64,000 nucleotides of DNA from CAZUMW01 sp964621615 (lineage in GTDB: Bacteria > Desulfobacterota > WTBG01 > CAIYCZ01 > CAIRTM01). The notes under the pieces were generated by a model. The model searched no databases, was not told where the DNA came from, and worked only from the letters and a program-made list of their open reading frames with translations. Both the position numbers and the translations under genes were made by a program. Location of the stretch: positions 124,001 to 188,000 of the forward strand of contig CAZUMW010000001.1 in NCBI GenBank assembly GCA_964621615.1, read 5' to 3'. Shown here piece by piece: positions 1 to 8,392 of the stretch. Numbering within the stretch: the stretch's first letter is position 1; the number at the start of each line of letters is the position of its first letter.

Positions 1-141
1 ACCGGTGGCTAAAGGAAAATTATGACAGCTATGCAGGATGATTTCTGACTGGTGTATGCCGCACATGCCGGATATTGATACAAAGTGCCCTGGTTCTATC
101 CGGAATCGCGCACCGGGGATTACGGGCCTGTTTTTTTGTGT

Positions 142-564
142 TTAACTCTCTGTCGCGGCAACTTTTTTCCGAAGGGCTTTAAGCCTTCCCCGGTTCACCT
201 TTCGGGTTAAGCGCTTTTTTTCAGCCGAGCGGGGCGGTTTTGTGCGAATCCGTTTTTTTGGAGCAGACCCGGCCCTTTTCACCATCGCCTGAAGGCGCTT
301 CAGTGCTTCCTGCCGGTTTTTCTCCTGCGTTCGGTGCTGCTGCGCTTTTATGACAACAACGCCCTCTGCGGTAATTCGACGGTCCCGCAAGCGAAGGAGC
401 CGCTGCCTGTACCGGGCCGGCAGCGAGGATCTCTTTATGTCAAAACGCAAATGCACGGCGGTTGACACTTTGTTTACATTCTGCCCTCCGGCACCTTGTG
501 CTCGAACAGCCGAGATCTCAATCTCGCGCAGCGGAATGAATACGTTTTCGGCTATGTGAAGCAT
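142..564 (-). CDS. arfB: ArfB/YaeJ-type peptidyl-tRNA hydrolase (ribosome rescue)
   Basis: This 140-residue protein is a stand-alone release-factor catalytic domain. The GGQ tripeptide that hydrolyses peptidyl-tRNA is at residues 26-28, in the context RAQGAGGQNVNKVST. The family has no codon-recognition domain. The C-terminal third is very rich in Lys and Arg (for example SAEKKRLTRKVNRGR), as in ArfB, where a basic tail enters the mRNA channel of stalled ribosomes. Length matches the family. The ATG is at 562-564 with only a weak purine-rich upstream stretch. It stands alone between the metallo-hydrolase gene and the window edge. Function is inferred from the family; rescue of non-stop ribosomes is the expected role. 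Confidence 0.9.
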   Translation of the reverse strand: MLHIAENVFIPLREIEISAVRAQGAGGQNVNKVSTAVHLRFDIKRSSLPARYRQRLLRLRDRRITAEGVVVIKAQQHRTQEKNRQEALKRLQAMVKRAGSAPKKRIRTKPPRSAEKKRLTRKVNRGRLKALRKKVAATES

Positions 565-703
565 AATGCTCGTATCCCACCGTGCAGGAAAACCCCGCCC
601 CGCAGAGCGCTCTTATTCGTAGCAACCAAAATTATAAGCCGGAATACCCTCCCGGACAGGCCATGCGGGATCAAAAAATCCGCCCCGTCGTGTGGGCGGT
701 GCA

Positions 704-1603
704 TTACATACATTTCTGCACTGCGTTTATTTTTGCTCTCAGGTTTATCATAAACGGGGTACGGTTGATGATGTGCTCTTTTGCGGCATCATATTCCCGT
801 GCGGTAATAGATGCAACGACCTGCTCCACATCGCCGCCGTATTCTGATAGACTGCGCTCTAACATTTCCCGATAGCCCTGTGCCGCCTCAAGCGAAGCGG
901 ACAGATAGTCTCTGACATCAGCCCGGCCGGTAAGAATGCCGACATGGGCTATGCAGATAGCTGCGGCATCAATATCCTTCAGCTTATACAGCGAGGACAC
1001 GTAGCTGTCATAATCTGACAGAAAAACGCTGTGAATAAAGCCGTTTTCAGGCACCCCGGCTGCTTCACCCGCCACAAGGGTCTGCGTTTCCGGGAAATAA
1101 AAAGACAGGCAGTCTTTTGTGTGTCCAGGTGTTTCGTAAACAATGCATTCGCTCTGCTCCCCGGAAAAAAGGCGGTCCCCTTCCGTCAGCTTGATATCTA
1201 CCGATAGCCCGTCAAATGAGACATTCTCGGCTTTTTCCTCAGAGGACATATTCTCTTCATATTCAGCATTTAACTCGTTAATCAATCTGATTGCTTTTTC
1301 TTTTTGCAGGACATCGGCTGCTTTGGCGCTGGCTGCAGTTCGGCAGCCGGGCAGCTTGCGAAGCAGGTACGGAGCGGCGCCGCAGTGATCAAAATGAGAG
1401 TGCGTCAGCACAATGGTCATCTCTTTTGCGCGCTCTTTGAGTATGTCCGCAGCGCATGTAAGATAAAACGGGCCGAATGCAGATACGCCCGGGTCGAAAA
1501 AGACGGGTGGCGATTCTGCACGTATAAAAGAGGGCACGTGCCCCCCGCCGATTTTTACAAAGCCGTTTGCGGTGCGCTCAAAAGAAAATCTGTTCTGGCT
1601 CAT
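704..1603 (-). CDS. Metallo-beta-lactamase-fold hydrolase
   Basis: This is a 299-residue MBL-fold protein. The zinc motif HSHFDHCG is at residues 68-75. A downstream PGHTKDCLSFYF segment supplies the next His, followed by GEAAG and a CIAHVG histidine. The layout resembles the glyoxalase II / flavodiiron-like hydrolase superfamily, but no flavodoxin or rhodanese domain is attached, so the substrate cannot be named. A good ribosome-binding site (GGGGAG, 5 nt spacing) precedes the ATG. The gene is transcribed from a near-consensus promoter about 200 nt upstream, leaving a long leader. It is probably cytoplasmic, since no signal peptide is seen. Fold assignment is firm; physiological role is unknown. 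Confidence 0.85.
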   Translation of the reverse strand: MSQNRFSFERTANGFVKIGGGHVPSFIRAESPPVFFDPGVSAFGPFYLTCAADILKERAKEMTIVLTHSHFDHCGAAPYLLRKLPGCRTAASAKAADVLQKEKAIRLINELNAEYEENMSSEEKAENVSFDGLSVDIKLTEGDRLFSGEQSECIVYETPGHTKDCLSFYFPETQTLVAGEAAGVPENGFIHSVFLSDYDSYVSSLYKLKDIDAAAICIAHVGILTGRADVRDYLSASLEAAQGYREMLERSLSEYGGDVEQVVASITAREYDAAKEHIINRTPFMINLRAKINAVQKCM

Positions 1604-1746
1604 GGTTTCTCCCCTGTTATTGTAACAAATACTGCAAGTTCCAGCCCCTCAGGAATAGCTGCGAGCGTGATTGGCGGAAACCCTGCCGCTTTGCTTGATA
1701 TGCACAAATTAGCTGGATTGGCCGGACGGAGCCGGGCAATGACCAT
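1600..1746 (-). CDS. Possible 48-codon leader ORF coupled to the MBL gene
   Basis: Within the long leader of the MBL-fold gene an ORF starts MVIARLRPANPANLC and ends TITGEKP. Its TGA stop overlaps the ATG of the hydrolase gene, which is classic translational-coupling geometry. The only upstream purine run (GTGAGG) is just one base from the ATG, which is poor. I do not recognise the sequence. It could be a real small protein, a regulatory leader peptide or chance. Confidence 0.25.
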   Translation of the reverse strand: MVIARLRPANPANLCISSKAAGFPPITLAAIPEGLELAVFVTITGEKP

Positions 1747-1810
1747 ACCTCACCATATTATTTTTCTCTCCACGACGGCAAGCGGTAATCTGTATCCTGT
1801 TTGATTTGTT

Positions 1811-1839
1811 ATTATAATAGCTGCCGCCTGAACTGTAAA
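1811..1839 (-). promoter_or_regulatory. Sigma-70-type promoter for the MBL-fold gene
   Basis: On the minus strand TTTACA (1834-1839) and TATAAT (1811-1816) are separated by 17 nt. That is an almost perfect vegetative promoter. Transcription would start near 1804, about 200 nt before the hydrolase start codon. The leader contains the coupled ORF described above; no known riboswitch was recognised in it. Confidence 0.6.
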
Positions 1840-1880
1840 GGTTCCGGGGGGAAAGAAGCTGAAGGGATATTCTCCAACTG

Positions 1881-3173
1881 TCACTGTGCGCCTGATGCGC
1901 AGGAAATGCTGCCAAGCACGCGCCGTATTGTCTGAGCAGCCTGGTGGCGGCTTATGGGCTTCATGATAAATTCTGTGATCCCGCTCTGGCGCAGCCTTTC
2001 GGGGGTGACGCTGCTGCTGTAGCCGGTACAGAGAATAATGGGTATATCCGACCGGACGGCGCGTATTTTACAGGCAAGATCAAGACCTGTTATAATCTTT
2101 GGCAGAACTGATCGTTATGCTTTGTTAAAATCGACAAACAAAAAATCGCTGCCATTATCCAGCGCTTCACAAATGACCACCCCGTTGCTGATATGCTCAT
2201 ATAGATTGCGGTACCGCTCCTCGCTGTCACGAAGTGCCGTTTGGGCCTTTTTCCGCATCCGCTCTTCGCTTACAGAATACAGAGCAAGCGAAAGGTCACG
2301 TGCTATTTCAGTCAGCAGCAGCTGGGTTTCCGGATCGCCGGCAAACGGCAGCTCAGGCTTTACTGCGAGGAGCCCGCAGGTGTTGTCCATGTATTCGAGG
2401 CGGATGCATGCCGTATTGCTGCAGTCATAGCTGCTGCCGGCAGGGCAGGCAGGACAGGCCGGGGACATTTCATCAAGCAGAACCGGACGGTTTGTATCAA
2501 GGGCTTTTTGAATGCAGGGAGGAGGGCTGTTTTCTCTGCAGCACCGTGCAAACCGCTCAACGACTGCAGCGTCGCCTGCTTCAGCGGCAGCGTCTACGCT
2601 CCCGGCGGAGCTGTACAGCATAATCCAGGCATGGCGGCATACGCGGCTTTTGAGCAGCGTTTCACATACCGCATCCATGAGCTGCGCCGGGTCTTGAAGG
2701 CGGGCTATAATGTCGTCGATATCGCGCAGCGCACGCAGGACAATATTAACATATTCTATGCGGGCGTGCGTTATGGCCGATTCTCCCCCCGGTGCGCTCC
2801 CGTCCATGGAGTGCATGAATAAGCGCCTGGAACTCAAGTGCAGAACATGATGCCGGAATGGATACCGTAACCGAGGACAGCTCCTTCGGTCGCAAATGCA
2901 ACAACGTGCCATCGATGCTTACAGAGACAAGGGGGAGCAGAGGATTGTGCTCCTGAAGATAGTCGGCGCAGGGGCTTGCGTTGCTTGGAATATCTATGAG
3001 TGCTATAGGGGGGATGATATCTGACTGAGAATGTTCCGGATTTCGCGGACCGGCGAAAATGCTTTCAGCAAAATGGTGCTGTTGCGACCGTAAAGAGCCT
3101 GTATGGTTCGCGCAATTGAAGGGTCCGAATATATGAGCAGCAGCGGAACAGGCTCTGTGCTATCATGATCCAT
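1881..3173 (-). pseudogene. Decayed hybrid sensor histidine kinase (receiver-GAF-PAS-[deleted kinase]-receiver)
   Basis: Reading the minus strand across frames reconstructs one ancestral gene. It starts MDHDSTEPVPLLLIYSD (ATG at 3173) with a receiver-like domain. A one-base loss in a C6 run near 3013 shifts the frame to IIPPIALIDIPSNAS. A second indel in a G6 run near 2790 restores the frame of a GAF domain (about 2780-2280) followed by a PAS start (DSEERYRNLYEHIS). After VDFNKA a stop occurs at 2115. The same frame continues directly as PKIITGLDLACKIRAVRSD and PIILCTGYSSSV to a stop at 1881, which is the C-terminal half of a receiver. The rest of PAS, the HisKA and HATPase domains and the receiver N-terminus are missing, so an internal deletion is inferred. 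The homopolymer shifts could be sequencing errors; the deletion could not. Confidence 0.75.
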
Positions 3174-3200
3174 ACGAACGGAAAGAATAGATTAAAAGTT

Positions 3201-3229
3201 TTGATAATAAAAAAATTTAATTATATAAT
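3201..3229 (+). promoter_or_regulatory. Sigma-70-type promoter for the sigma-54 response regulator gene
   Basis: TTGATA (3201-3206) and TATAAT (3224-3229) are spaced by 17 nt inside a very A+T-rich divergent intergenic region. The predicted start near 3236 gives a leader of about 80 nt. The leader carries a small TGCTAA/TTAGCA hairpin just before the ribosome-binding site of the downstream gene. Confidence 0.6.
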
Positions 3230-3315
3230 AGAAAAAATACTGCCACAAGAAAATTTTCCCGTCCTTAAATTATTTCGCTGTGCTAACTGTTTAGCAGCTT
3301 GCAGGAACACCCGCT

Positions 3316-4728
3316 ATGGCGCGCATTCTGATTATAGATGATGATACGATGCTTTCTCATATGCTTTCTGATCTTGTGGAAAGAATGGGTCATGAGGCAA
3401 CCATTGCGGGCACCAGGCGAAAGGGGCTGGATTGCTGCAAGGCGGACCATTTTGATGTGGTGCTGCTTGATGTGCAGCTTCCCGACGGGAACGGCCTTGA
3501 CGTGATACCGGAGATACGCTCAGAAAGCGCTTCAGCTCCGGAGGTGATTATTATAACGGCACAGGGCGATCCCGACGGGGCCGAGCTTGCAATAAAAAGC
3601 GGTGCCTGGGATTATATAGAAAAGCCCTCCTCCATTAAGCGCATGTCCCTTCCTATTATGAGAGCAGTTGAATACCGTGAGGAAAAATGCGCACGCGCTC
3701 CGCTGAAAGCGCTTAAGCGCGACGGCATTATCGGCAGCAGCGCGCACATGAACCACTGTTTTGATCAGCTCGCCCAGGCTGCATCGTCAGTTGCGCCGGT
3801 GCTTATTTTCGGGGAAACCGGCACCGGCAAGGAGCTGTTTGCCAGGGCTATTCATGAAAACAGCCCGCGAAGCAGCGGAAGCTTTGTGGTTGTTGACTGC
3901 GCAGCACTTCCGGACACGCTGGTTGAAAGCGCGCTGTTCGGCTATAAAAAGGGGGCCTTCACGGGAGCGGACTGTGATACGGATGGCCTTATCGCTCAGG
4001 CGGACGGCGGAACCCTGTTTCTCGACGAGGTCGGCGAGCTGCCGCTTGTGCTGCAAAAAGCTTTTTTGCGGGTGCTGCAGGAACACCGGTATCGCCCGAT
4101 CGGATCCGGCACAGAGCTGCATAGCAATTTCAGGGTTGTTGCCGCATCAAACCGCGATTTGCGGGAAATGGCCTCAGCGGGTAATTTCAGAAAGGATTTG
4201 CTGTTCAGGCTTGAATCCCTGAGCATTGAAGTGCCGCCCCTGCGCGCGCGCGCAGATGATGTTCAGGAGCTGGCTTTGTATTATGTCGACAGGCTGTGCA
4301 GGCGCTACGGCATGGAGACAAAGGGGGTTACGCCTGAGTTTTTCGATGCGCTTGCCGCATATTCGTGGCCGGGCAATGTGCGCGAGCTGGTAAATACCCT
4401 TGAGCGGGTTCTGTCTGCAGCGCGGAACGATCCGACGCTGTACCCGCACCACCTGCCTGCCGCCATGCGCATTCAGCTGAAGCGGAATCTGCTTCAGAAA
4501 GAAACCGTAGAGGAGCGGTGCGAAAAAAGCCCGTATGCGTCGGGCACGTTTATGCAGCTTCCCGCATACCGTGAAATGGTTGCCTGCAGCGCTGAAAAGC
4601 ACTATTTAACAGAGTTGCGCCGGCAGGCACAGGGCGATGTCGCCCGCGCCTGCAGCCTGTCAGGCCTGTCGCGCCCGCGCCTGTATGCGCTGTTTAAGAA
4701 GTACAATATGTCCATCAAAGGGGATTGA
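3316..4728 (+). CDS. Sigma-54-dependent response regulator (NtrC family)
   Basis: The 470-residue protein has three domains. Residues 1-120 are a receiver with the acidic pocket DDD (8-10) and phospho-acceptor Asp52 in LLDVQLPDG. Residues about 140-370 are a sigma-54-interacting AAA+ ATPase with Walker A GETGTGKELFARAIH, the GAFTGA loop that contacts sigma-54 (KKGAFTGADC) and Walker B GGTLFLDEVGEL. The end is a Fis-type helix-turn-helix (VARACSLSGLSRPRLYALFKK). It should activate sigma-54 promoters when phosphorylated. The only kinase-like gene beside it is the decayed hybrid kinase on the other strand, so its cognate signal may now be missing. Targets cannot be read from the sequence. The stop codon abuts an IS200/IS605-like relic. 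Confidence 0.93.
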   Translation: MARILIIDDDTMLSHMLSDLVERMGHEATIAGTRRKGLDCCKADHFDVVLLDVQLPDGNGLDVIPEIRSESASAPEVIIITAQGDPDGAELAIKSGAWDYIEKPSSIKRMSLPIMRAVEYREEKCARAPLKALKRDGIIGSSAHMNHCFDQLAQAASSVAPVLIFGETGTGKELFARAIHENSPRSSGSFVVVDCAALPDTLVESALFGYKKGAFTGADCDTDGLIAQADGGTLFLDEVGELPLVLQKAFLRVLQEHRYRPIGSGTELHSNFRVVAASNRDLREMASAGNFRKDLLFRLESLSIEVPPLRARADDVQELALYYVDRLCRRYGMETKGVTPEFFDALAAYSWPGNVRELVNTLERVLSAARNDPTLYPHHLPAAMRIQLKRNLLQKETVEERCEKSPYASGTFMQLPAYREMVACSAEKHYLTELRRQAQGDVARACSLSGLSRPRLYALFKKYNMSIKGD

Positions 4729-4901
4729 TTGTCTCTTTCGGGGAAAAAGACCTCAGCTATCCCCGACATATTGTCGGGAACTCTCATAGGTGATGGCTTT
4801 AGCAAGCACGTGCAGCGCAACGTTAATTGCTTATAACCCCTCGAGAGAATTTCAGGGTTGCTTTTTTCCCTTTAGCCGACGTGCAGCCGGTGGTGATTCT
4901 A
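4728..4901 (+). mobile_element. IS200/IS605-like non-autonomous relic, copy A
   Basis: This non-coding stretch aligns with copy B at 12526-12726. Both begin ATTGTCTCYTTCGGGG, have a CCCCG...CGGG stem near the left end, share CTTTAG near the right end, and finish in GCCGGTGGT. Imperfect subterminal hairpins with CCACCGGC...GCCGGTGG near the right end are typical of IS200/IS605 family elements and their palindrome-associated, transposase-less derivatives. Copy A has lost about 30 bp of the right-end hairpin region relative to B. No TnpA or TnpB coding sequence is present. The left end overlaps the last base of the upstream response-regulator stop codon. Confidence 0.5.
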
Positions 4902-5013
4902 TCCCGAGGTGTCCGGGGAGTAGCTCAGTTCAGAATACCGGCATAGCTTCATCGTGTGCCGGAACCTTTTTGCGGAACAAATATATACATCCAGTCAGCC
5001 TTCCTTACACTCT

Positions 5014-5760
5014 ATGAATATAAAAAATTATATCAGGGAATATTTCCAGAACCTGTATGTACGAACTATGGAAGAGGCCTATGATTGCGGCTATAAAGAG
5101 CTTGCCCGCTCATTATCCAATGGCGGCACTTGTTTAGACTGCGGCGCTAACTCGGGCAAACATTATGTTCAGCTGCAGTCAATGATGGGGCTTGCCCCCG
5201 AAAGATATACAGGCATTGAATGGGACCGGGATGCCGTGATGCAGGCACGCGGTAACGGTATCAATGTTATTCAGGGGGACTTGAACAAGCCGTTACCTTT
5301 TGATGACAATACATTTCAGTGCGTTTTTGGTTTTTCTGTTCTGGAGCACCTGCTTAATGGATGTTTATGGATGAACGAAGCCGGGCGGCTACTCAAAAAA
5401 GGCGGGGAGTTGATAATTATAACGCCGAATATAAGCACCTTTTTTAATATTGCATTGCTTTTTTGTGGAAAGATGTGTTCCAGCGGCCCGCACCCGGATT
5501 CCCGGATGTTGTTAAAATCCGAGGCCCTCTTACAGGTCAGCACGATCGACAATCCGGATGTTGAGGGGGAGACCCCCCTTCACCGGCATTTGGTCGTATT
5601 CAGCTTTCGCGTATTAAGAAAATATCTTTACGCAACCGGCTTTGGCCAAGTGCGGGCGTACGGGTACGGACTGTATCCTTTCCCGAATTTCATGCAGCCC
5701 GTGTTGGAGAAGCTTGACCCCTATCACTGTCATCAAATGGTGTTAATTGCTGTGAAGTAA
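5014..5760 (+). CDS. Class I SAM-dependent methyltransferase
   Basis: A 248-residue methyltransferase of the Methyltransf_11 type. The SAM-binding glycine-rich region is LDCGANSGKHYVQ (motif I), followed by an acidic GIEWDRDAV strand end, the GDLNKPLPF segment, and FGFSVLEHL with the post-II motif. LLKKGGELIIITPN completes the Rossmann core. The substrate is not evident, but its position at the edge of the sulfated-glycan locus suggests sugar or lipid-carrier methylation. I chose ATG 5014 because the in-frame extension from 4954 lies in sequence that looks non-coding and forms a hairpin. It is one of only two genes in the locus on the plus strand. Confidence 0.8.
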   Translation: MNIKNYIREYFQNLYVRTMEEAYDCGYKELARSLSNGGTCLDCGANSGKHYVQLQSMMGLAPERYTGIEWDRDAVMQARGNGINVIQGDLNKPLPFDDNTFQCVFGFSVLEHLLNGCLWMNEAGRLLKKGGELIIITPNISTFFNIALLFCGKMCSSGPHPDSRMLLKSEALLQVSTIDNPDVEGETPLHRHLVVFSFRVLRKYLYATGFGQVRAYGYGLYPFPNFMQPVLEKLDPYHCHQMVLIAVK

Positions 5761-5785
5761 GAGCAGCATATAACCTGTCGATTAT

Positions 5786-6157
5786 CTATTTTCCCAGCAG
5801 CCATGACAGCCATGGGACGTTAAAGACTGTTATTGGCCCGTGTAGCGTCGAAGTTCCGAAAATATCGATATCCTCCAACAGATAATAGCAGCCGGTGCAC
5901 GCATTTCTGCCCCTGTCGATAAACATATAGCGGGATCCTTCTAAGGGGCTTCCCCGTGCGGGAATTAATGAGTCATTTATTTGAACAAGGCCCTCGGTTT
6001 CTGCTCCGCGATAGATATTGAACCCGGTGTTGTCTGTTTCAGAAGACGTGCTCCATGCGATGATACGGTTGCGCGCTGCTTTATGTGCTGAAAAAGAGTC
6101 GAGCTCGATTAATGTGGGATCCGCTAATTGTTCATATGACGCATATACTGTTGATAT
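5786..6157 (-). pseudogene. 5'-truncated secreted-protein fragment (fibronectin-like C-terminal domain)
   Basis: The minus strand carries an open frame from 6157 to a TAG at 5786 with no in-frame start codon; a stop lies immediately upstream. The peptide contains IAWSTSSETDNTGFNIYRGA, then VQINDSLIPARGSPLEGSRY, YYLLEDIDIFGTSTLHGP and a hydrophobic end (VPWLSWLLGK). The pattern WxTxSExDNxGFNIYR...INxSLIPAxGS...YxLEDID is a familiar repeat module near the C-terminus of large extracellular proteins in Desulfobacterota and relatives. I infer that the 5' part of a secreted-protein gene was lost, leaving this tail. It fills the gap between the methyltransferase and the first glycosyltransferase. 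Confidence 0.65.
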
Positions 6158-6179
6158 TTAAGAAAAAATAAGAAATTAT

Positions 6180-7184
6180 TTATTTGTTTGCTAATCGTTC
6201 ATAAATTGAAATATATTTCTTTGCCATGATATCTGTGCTGAAGGTGTCTTCAATTTTTTTTCTGTTATATGCACCCATATGTTTCTTCAAATCCGGATTT
6301 GCAGAAAGTTTTTGTATGTTTTCCACATAGCAGTCAATGTTGTCCGGGGCACACAGCATTCCGCCCTTTCCGTGATCGACCAGTTCCGGCAAAGAAGACG
6401 AGCTGCTGCACACGACCGGTTTTTCGCAGGCCATTGCCTCGGCAACAGCGTACCCGAAGCCTTCGAGGCGCGATGGAAATAAAAATATATCGGCCCTGTT
6501 ATAATGGGTTACCAATTCTGAGGGGGAAACGCCGGCTGTAACCCGGATATTTTCCTTTGTAAACGCTGAGGGGGGCGGGGAAAACGCTATACATTCCAGA
6601 GAATAATCTGTGCCAAGGCGCTCCATGATGAGGGGAAGCAGATCGGCCCCTTTTCGTTTTGATACATTACCGACAAACAATATACTGTTTTTGTGCGTTT
6701 TGCAGCAGGCCGGTTTTTTAAACAGATCAACATCAATTCCATTATGAATAACGGTTGCCTTTCCGCGCTCAATTCTGAAATGCCTGCTGAAGCTGTTATA
6801 TGTTGCAGCGCTTACGCAGACGCAGGTATCAGCAAGAAACAGGCTATTTTGAATTCTTTTTTTCAACAGGCTGAAATGATATATTTTCTGGCTCAGGGAG
6901 GTGTATTTTTGATAAAAGTGGTCCAGAACATTGTGATGAAGAGTTATTACAAGGGGTTTATTGGGAAACTTGAAAAGGCATCCATAGTCAGCGTTTGTGT
7001 GAACGATATCAAACCCCGATAATTTCCTCCAAAGCTTTTTCGCAAAAAAAGGTATAAACTCATAGCGATAGTCAAGCCATACGATTTCAGAATAAACCCC
7101 CTGTTTTTTAAGGGCATTGTGTAAAAGTGTGAAGTAAATATCGCTGCCTGAGGAGGATTTTATAACCGGAAATATAACGTTCAT
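6180..7184 (-). CDS. GT4-family glycosyltransferase
   Basis: A 334-residue GT-B fold transferase of family GT4. The C-terminal nucleotide-sugar-binding half shows VIHNGIDVDLFKK, ILFVGNVSKRKGADLL and the EX7E motif in RLEGFGYAVAEAMACEKPVV. The N-terminal half has the usual HTNADYGCLF and TLHHNVLDHF acceptor-side segments. It would transfer a sugar from an activated donor to a growing glycan at the cytoplasmic membrane face. Donor and linkage cannot be predicted. It is the last gene of the minus-strand glycan operon, 29 nt after the next GT4 gene. Confidence 0.9.
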   Translation of the reverse strand: MNVIFPVIKSSSGSDIYFTLLHNALKKQGVYSEIVWLDYRYEFIPFFAKKLWRKLSGFDIVHTNADYGCLFKFPNKPLVITLHHNVLDHFYQKYTSLSQKIYHFSLLKKRIQNSLFLADTCVCVSAATYNSFSRHFRIERGKATVIHNGIDVDLFKKPACCKTHKNSILFVGNVSKRKGADLLPLIMERLGTDYSLECIAFSPPPSAFTKENIRVTAGVSPSELVTHYNRADIFLFPSRLEGFGYAVAEAMACEKPVVCSSSSSLPELVDHGKGGMLCAPDNIDCYVENIQKLSANPDLKKHMGAYNRKKIEDTFSTDIMAKKYISIYERLANK

Positions 7185-7213
7185 TGGCCCGTTTGTACTT
7201 GCTGAAGTTTTCG

Positions 7214-8392
7214 TTAGCGGGTGCAGCTCAAAAAAAGGCTTTCATATTCGTTTGCTATATGAGAAGGAGAAAACCCGGCAATGCTGTCTGCACGCGCTGC
7301 ATCCCGGATTTGTTTTCTGCGCAGAGGGTCCTGGTATATCGATACAATTTTTTCAGCAAAGTGCTCATGATCATTCGGGCGGCACAGAAATCCGTTCCTG
7401 CCGTCTGTGATTATTTCTGCGGGCCCGCCGTGGCTGCTTGCTATGGGTATGCATTTTCTGGCCATTCCCTCGATTATGGTTCTGCCGAAGGGCTCCGGCC
7501 ATACAGAAGGCGCTATAACGCAGTCGGCCTCATCGTACAAATTAATCATTTTATGCACGGGTACCTTTCCAGGGAAGGCAACATGCTTTTCTATGCCGAG
7601 GCGGCGCGCCCTGCTTTTATATTTCCCGACATCACCATCGCCGGCCACAGTCAGCGTGAGATGTTTGTTTTTGTTTATCGCCGCAGCCATTGTTTCCAAT
7701 AACACATCCATGCCTTTATATTCCTTGACATTGCCCGCAAAGAGCACCTTTCCTGTCACGCCTTTATTAATCGGAGCTGAGATGTACAGCTCATCAACAG
7801 GATTATGAATTATCGAATAGGGCTCAACAGGGATTTTCCTCCGAATGGTGTCGGCAAGGTGCCTGCTGATAAAAACAATATGGCATGCGCTTTTGAAGAG
7901 GCGGGGGCTAAACCGATAGTACAATGAATAGCGCATGCAGCGAATAAGTTTTTTCAGCAGCGGCGCTTCTTTAATACGGAGGCATTGTGACAGCGAGGAT
8001 AATGTGCACCTGTCACAGAAGGAATAATCACACAGGGTTGCGGTGCCGCCGGGGCAAATAGGCAGATAATCGCGGACGGTGAATATTTTTTTGTTTTGAA
8101 GGCGATAGCTTGCCAGGGCGCCAAAATAATCGGCGCCCCATAATAGATGATCAGCGGGAGGCAGATTATTTATGTGCTGTATTCTGTAAGTATATAGCCC
8201 GGGAAAAATCTCGGTGAGCCCGTTTGGCGACTTCAGATGGTGAAAAAGAAAACCTGCCTCTGCGCGAGAGGAAAGCGAATAAATTTCTATAGCATGCCTG
8301 TTGCGCAGCTGCTTTGCCACCTGGAAGGTGCTTATTTCACCGCCGCCGATACAGTCAGGAGGAAACGCCCGGCTAAAAATGTTAATGTTCAC
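7214..8392 (-). CDS. GT4-family glycosyltransferase
   Basis: A 392-residue GT4 glycosyltransferase. The glycine-rich start FPPDCIGGGEISTFQVAK is typical of the family N-terminus. The second domain has IIHNPVDELYIS, VLFAGNVKEYKGMDVLLE, and EX7E in WPEPFGRTIIEGMARK. A Cys-rich central stretch (residues about 110-150, with CPGGTATLCDYSFCDRCTLS) is seen in a subset of GT4 enzymes of exopolysaccharide loci; its role is unknown to me. The start overlaps the end of the upstream GT4 gene by 11 nt, so the two are translationally coupled. The specific sugar is unknown. Confidence 0.9.
   Translation of the reverse strand: MNINIFSRAFPPDCIGGGEISTFQVAKQLRNRHAIEIYSLSSRAEAGFLFHHLKSPNGLTEIFPGLYTYRIQHINNLPPADHLLWGADYFGALASYRLQNKKIFTVRDYLPICPGGTATLCDYSFCDRCTLSSLSQCLRIKEAPLLKKLIRCMRYSLYYRFSPRLFKSACHIVFISRHLADTIRRKIPVEPYSIIHNPVDELYISAPINKGVTGKVLFAGNVKEYKGMDVLLETMAAAINKNKHLTLTVAGDGDVGKYKSRARRLGIEKHVAFPGKVPVHKMINLYDEADCVIAPSVWPEPFGRTIIEGMARKCIPIASSHGGPAEIITDGRNGFLCRPNDHEHFAEKIVSIYQDPLRRKQIRDAARADSIAGFSPSHIANEYESLFLSCTR

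Noticed and set aside
1..19. Window start ACCGGTGGCTAAAGGAAAA as a third IS200/IS605-like end.
   Set aside because: Too short and cut by the window edge to annotate as a feature; mentioned only with the two clearer copies.
1709..1915. A 68-codon minus-strand frame upstream of the MBL gene.
   Set aside because: It crosses the near-consensus promoter and shows no coding character.
4938..4968. CCGGCA...TGCCGG hairpin followed by TTTTT before the methyltransferase gene.
   Set aside because: The stem is only six pairs with a 13-nt loop and the T tract is offset; too weak to call a terminator.
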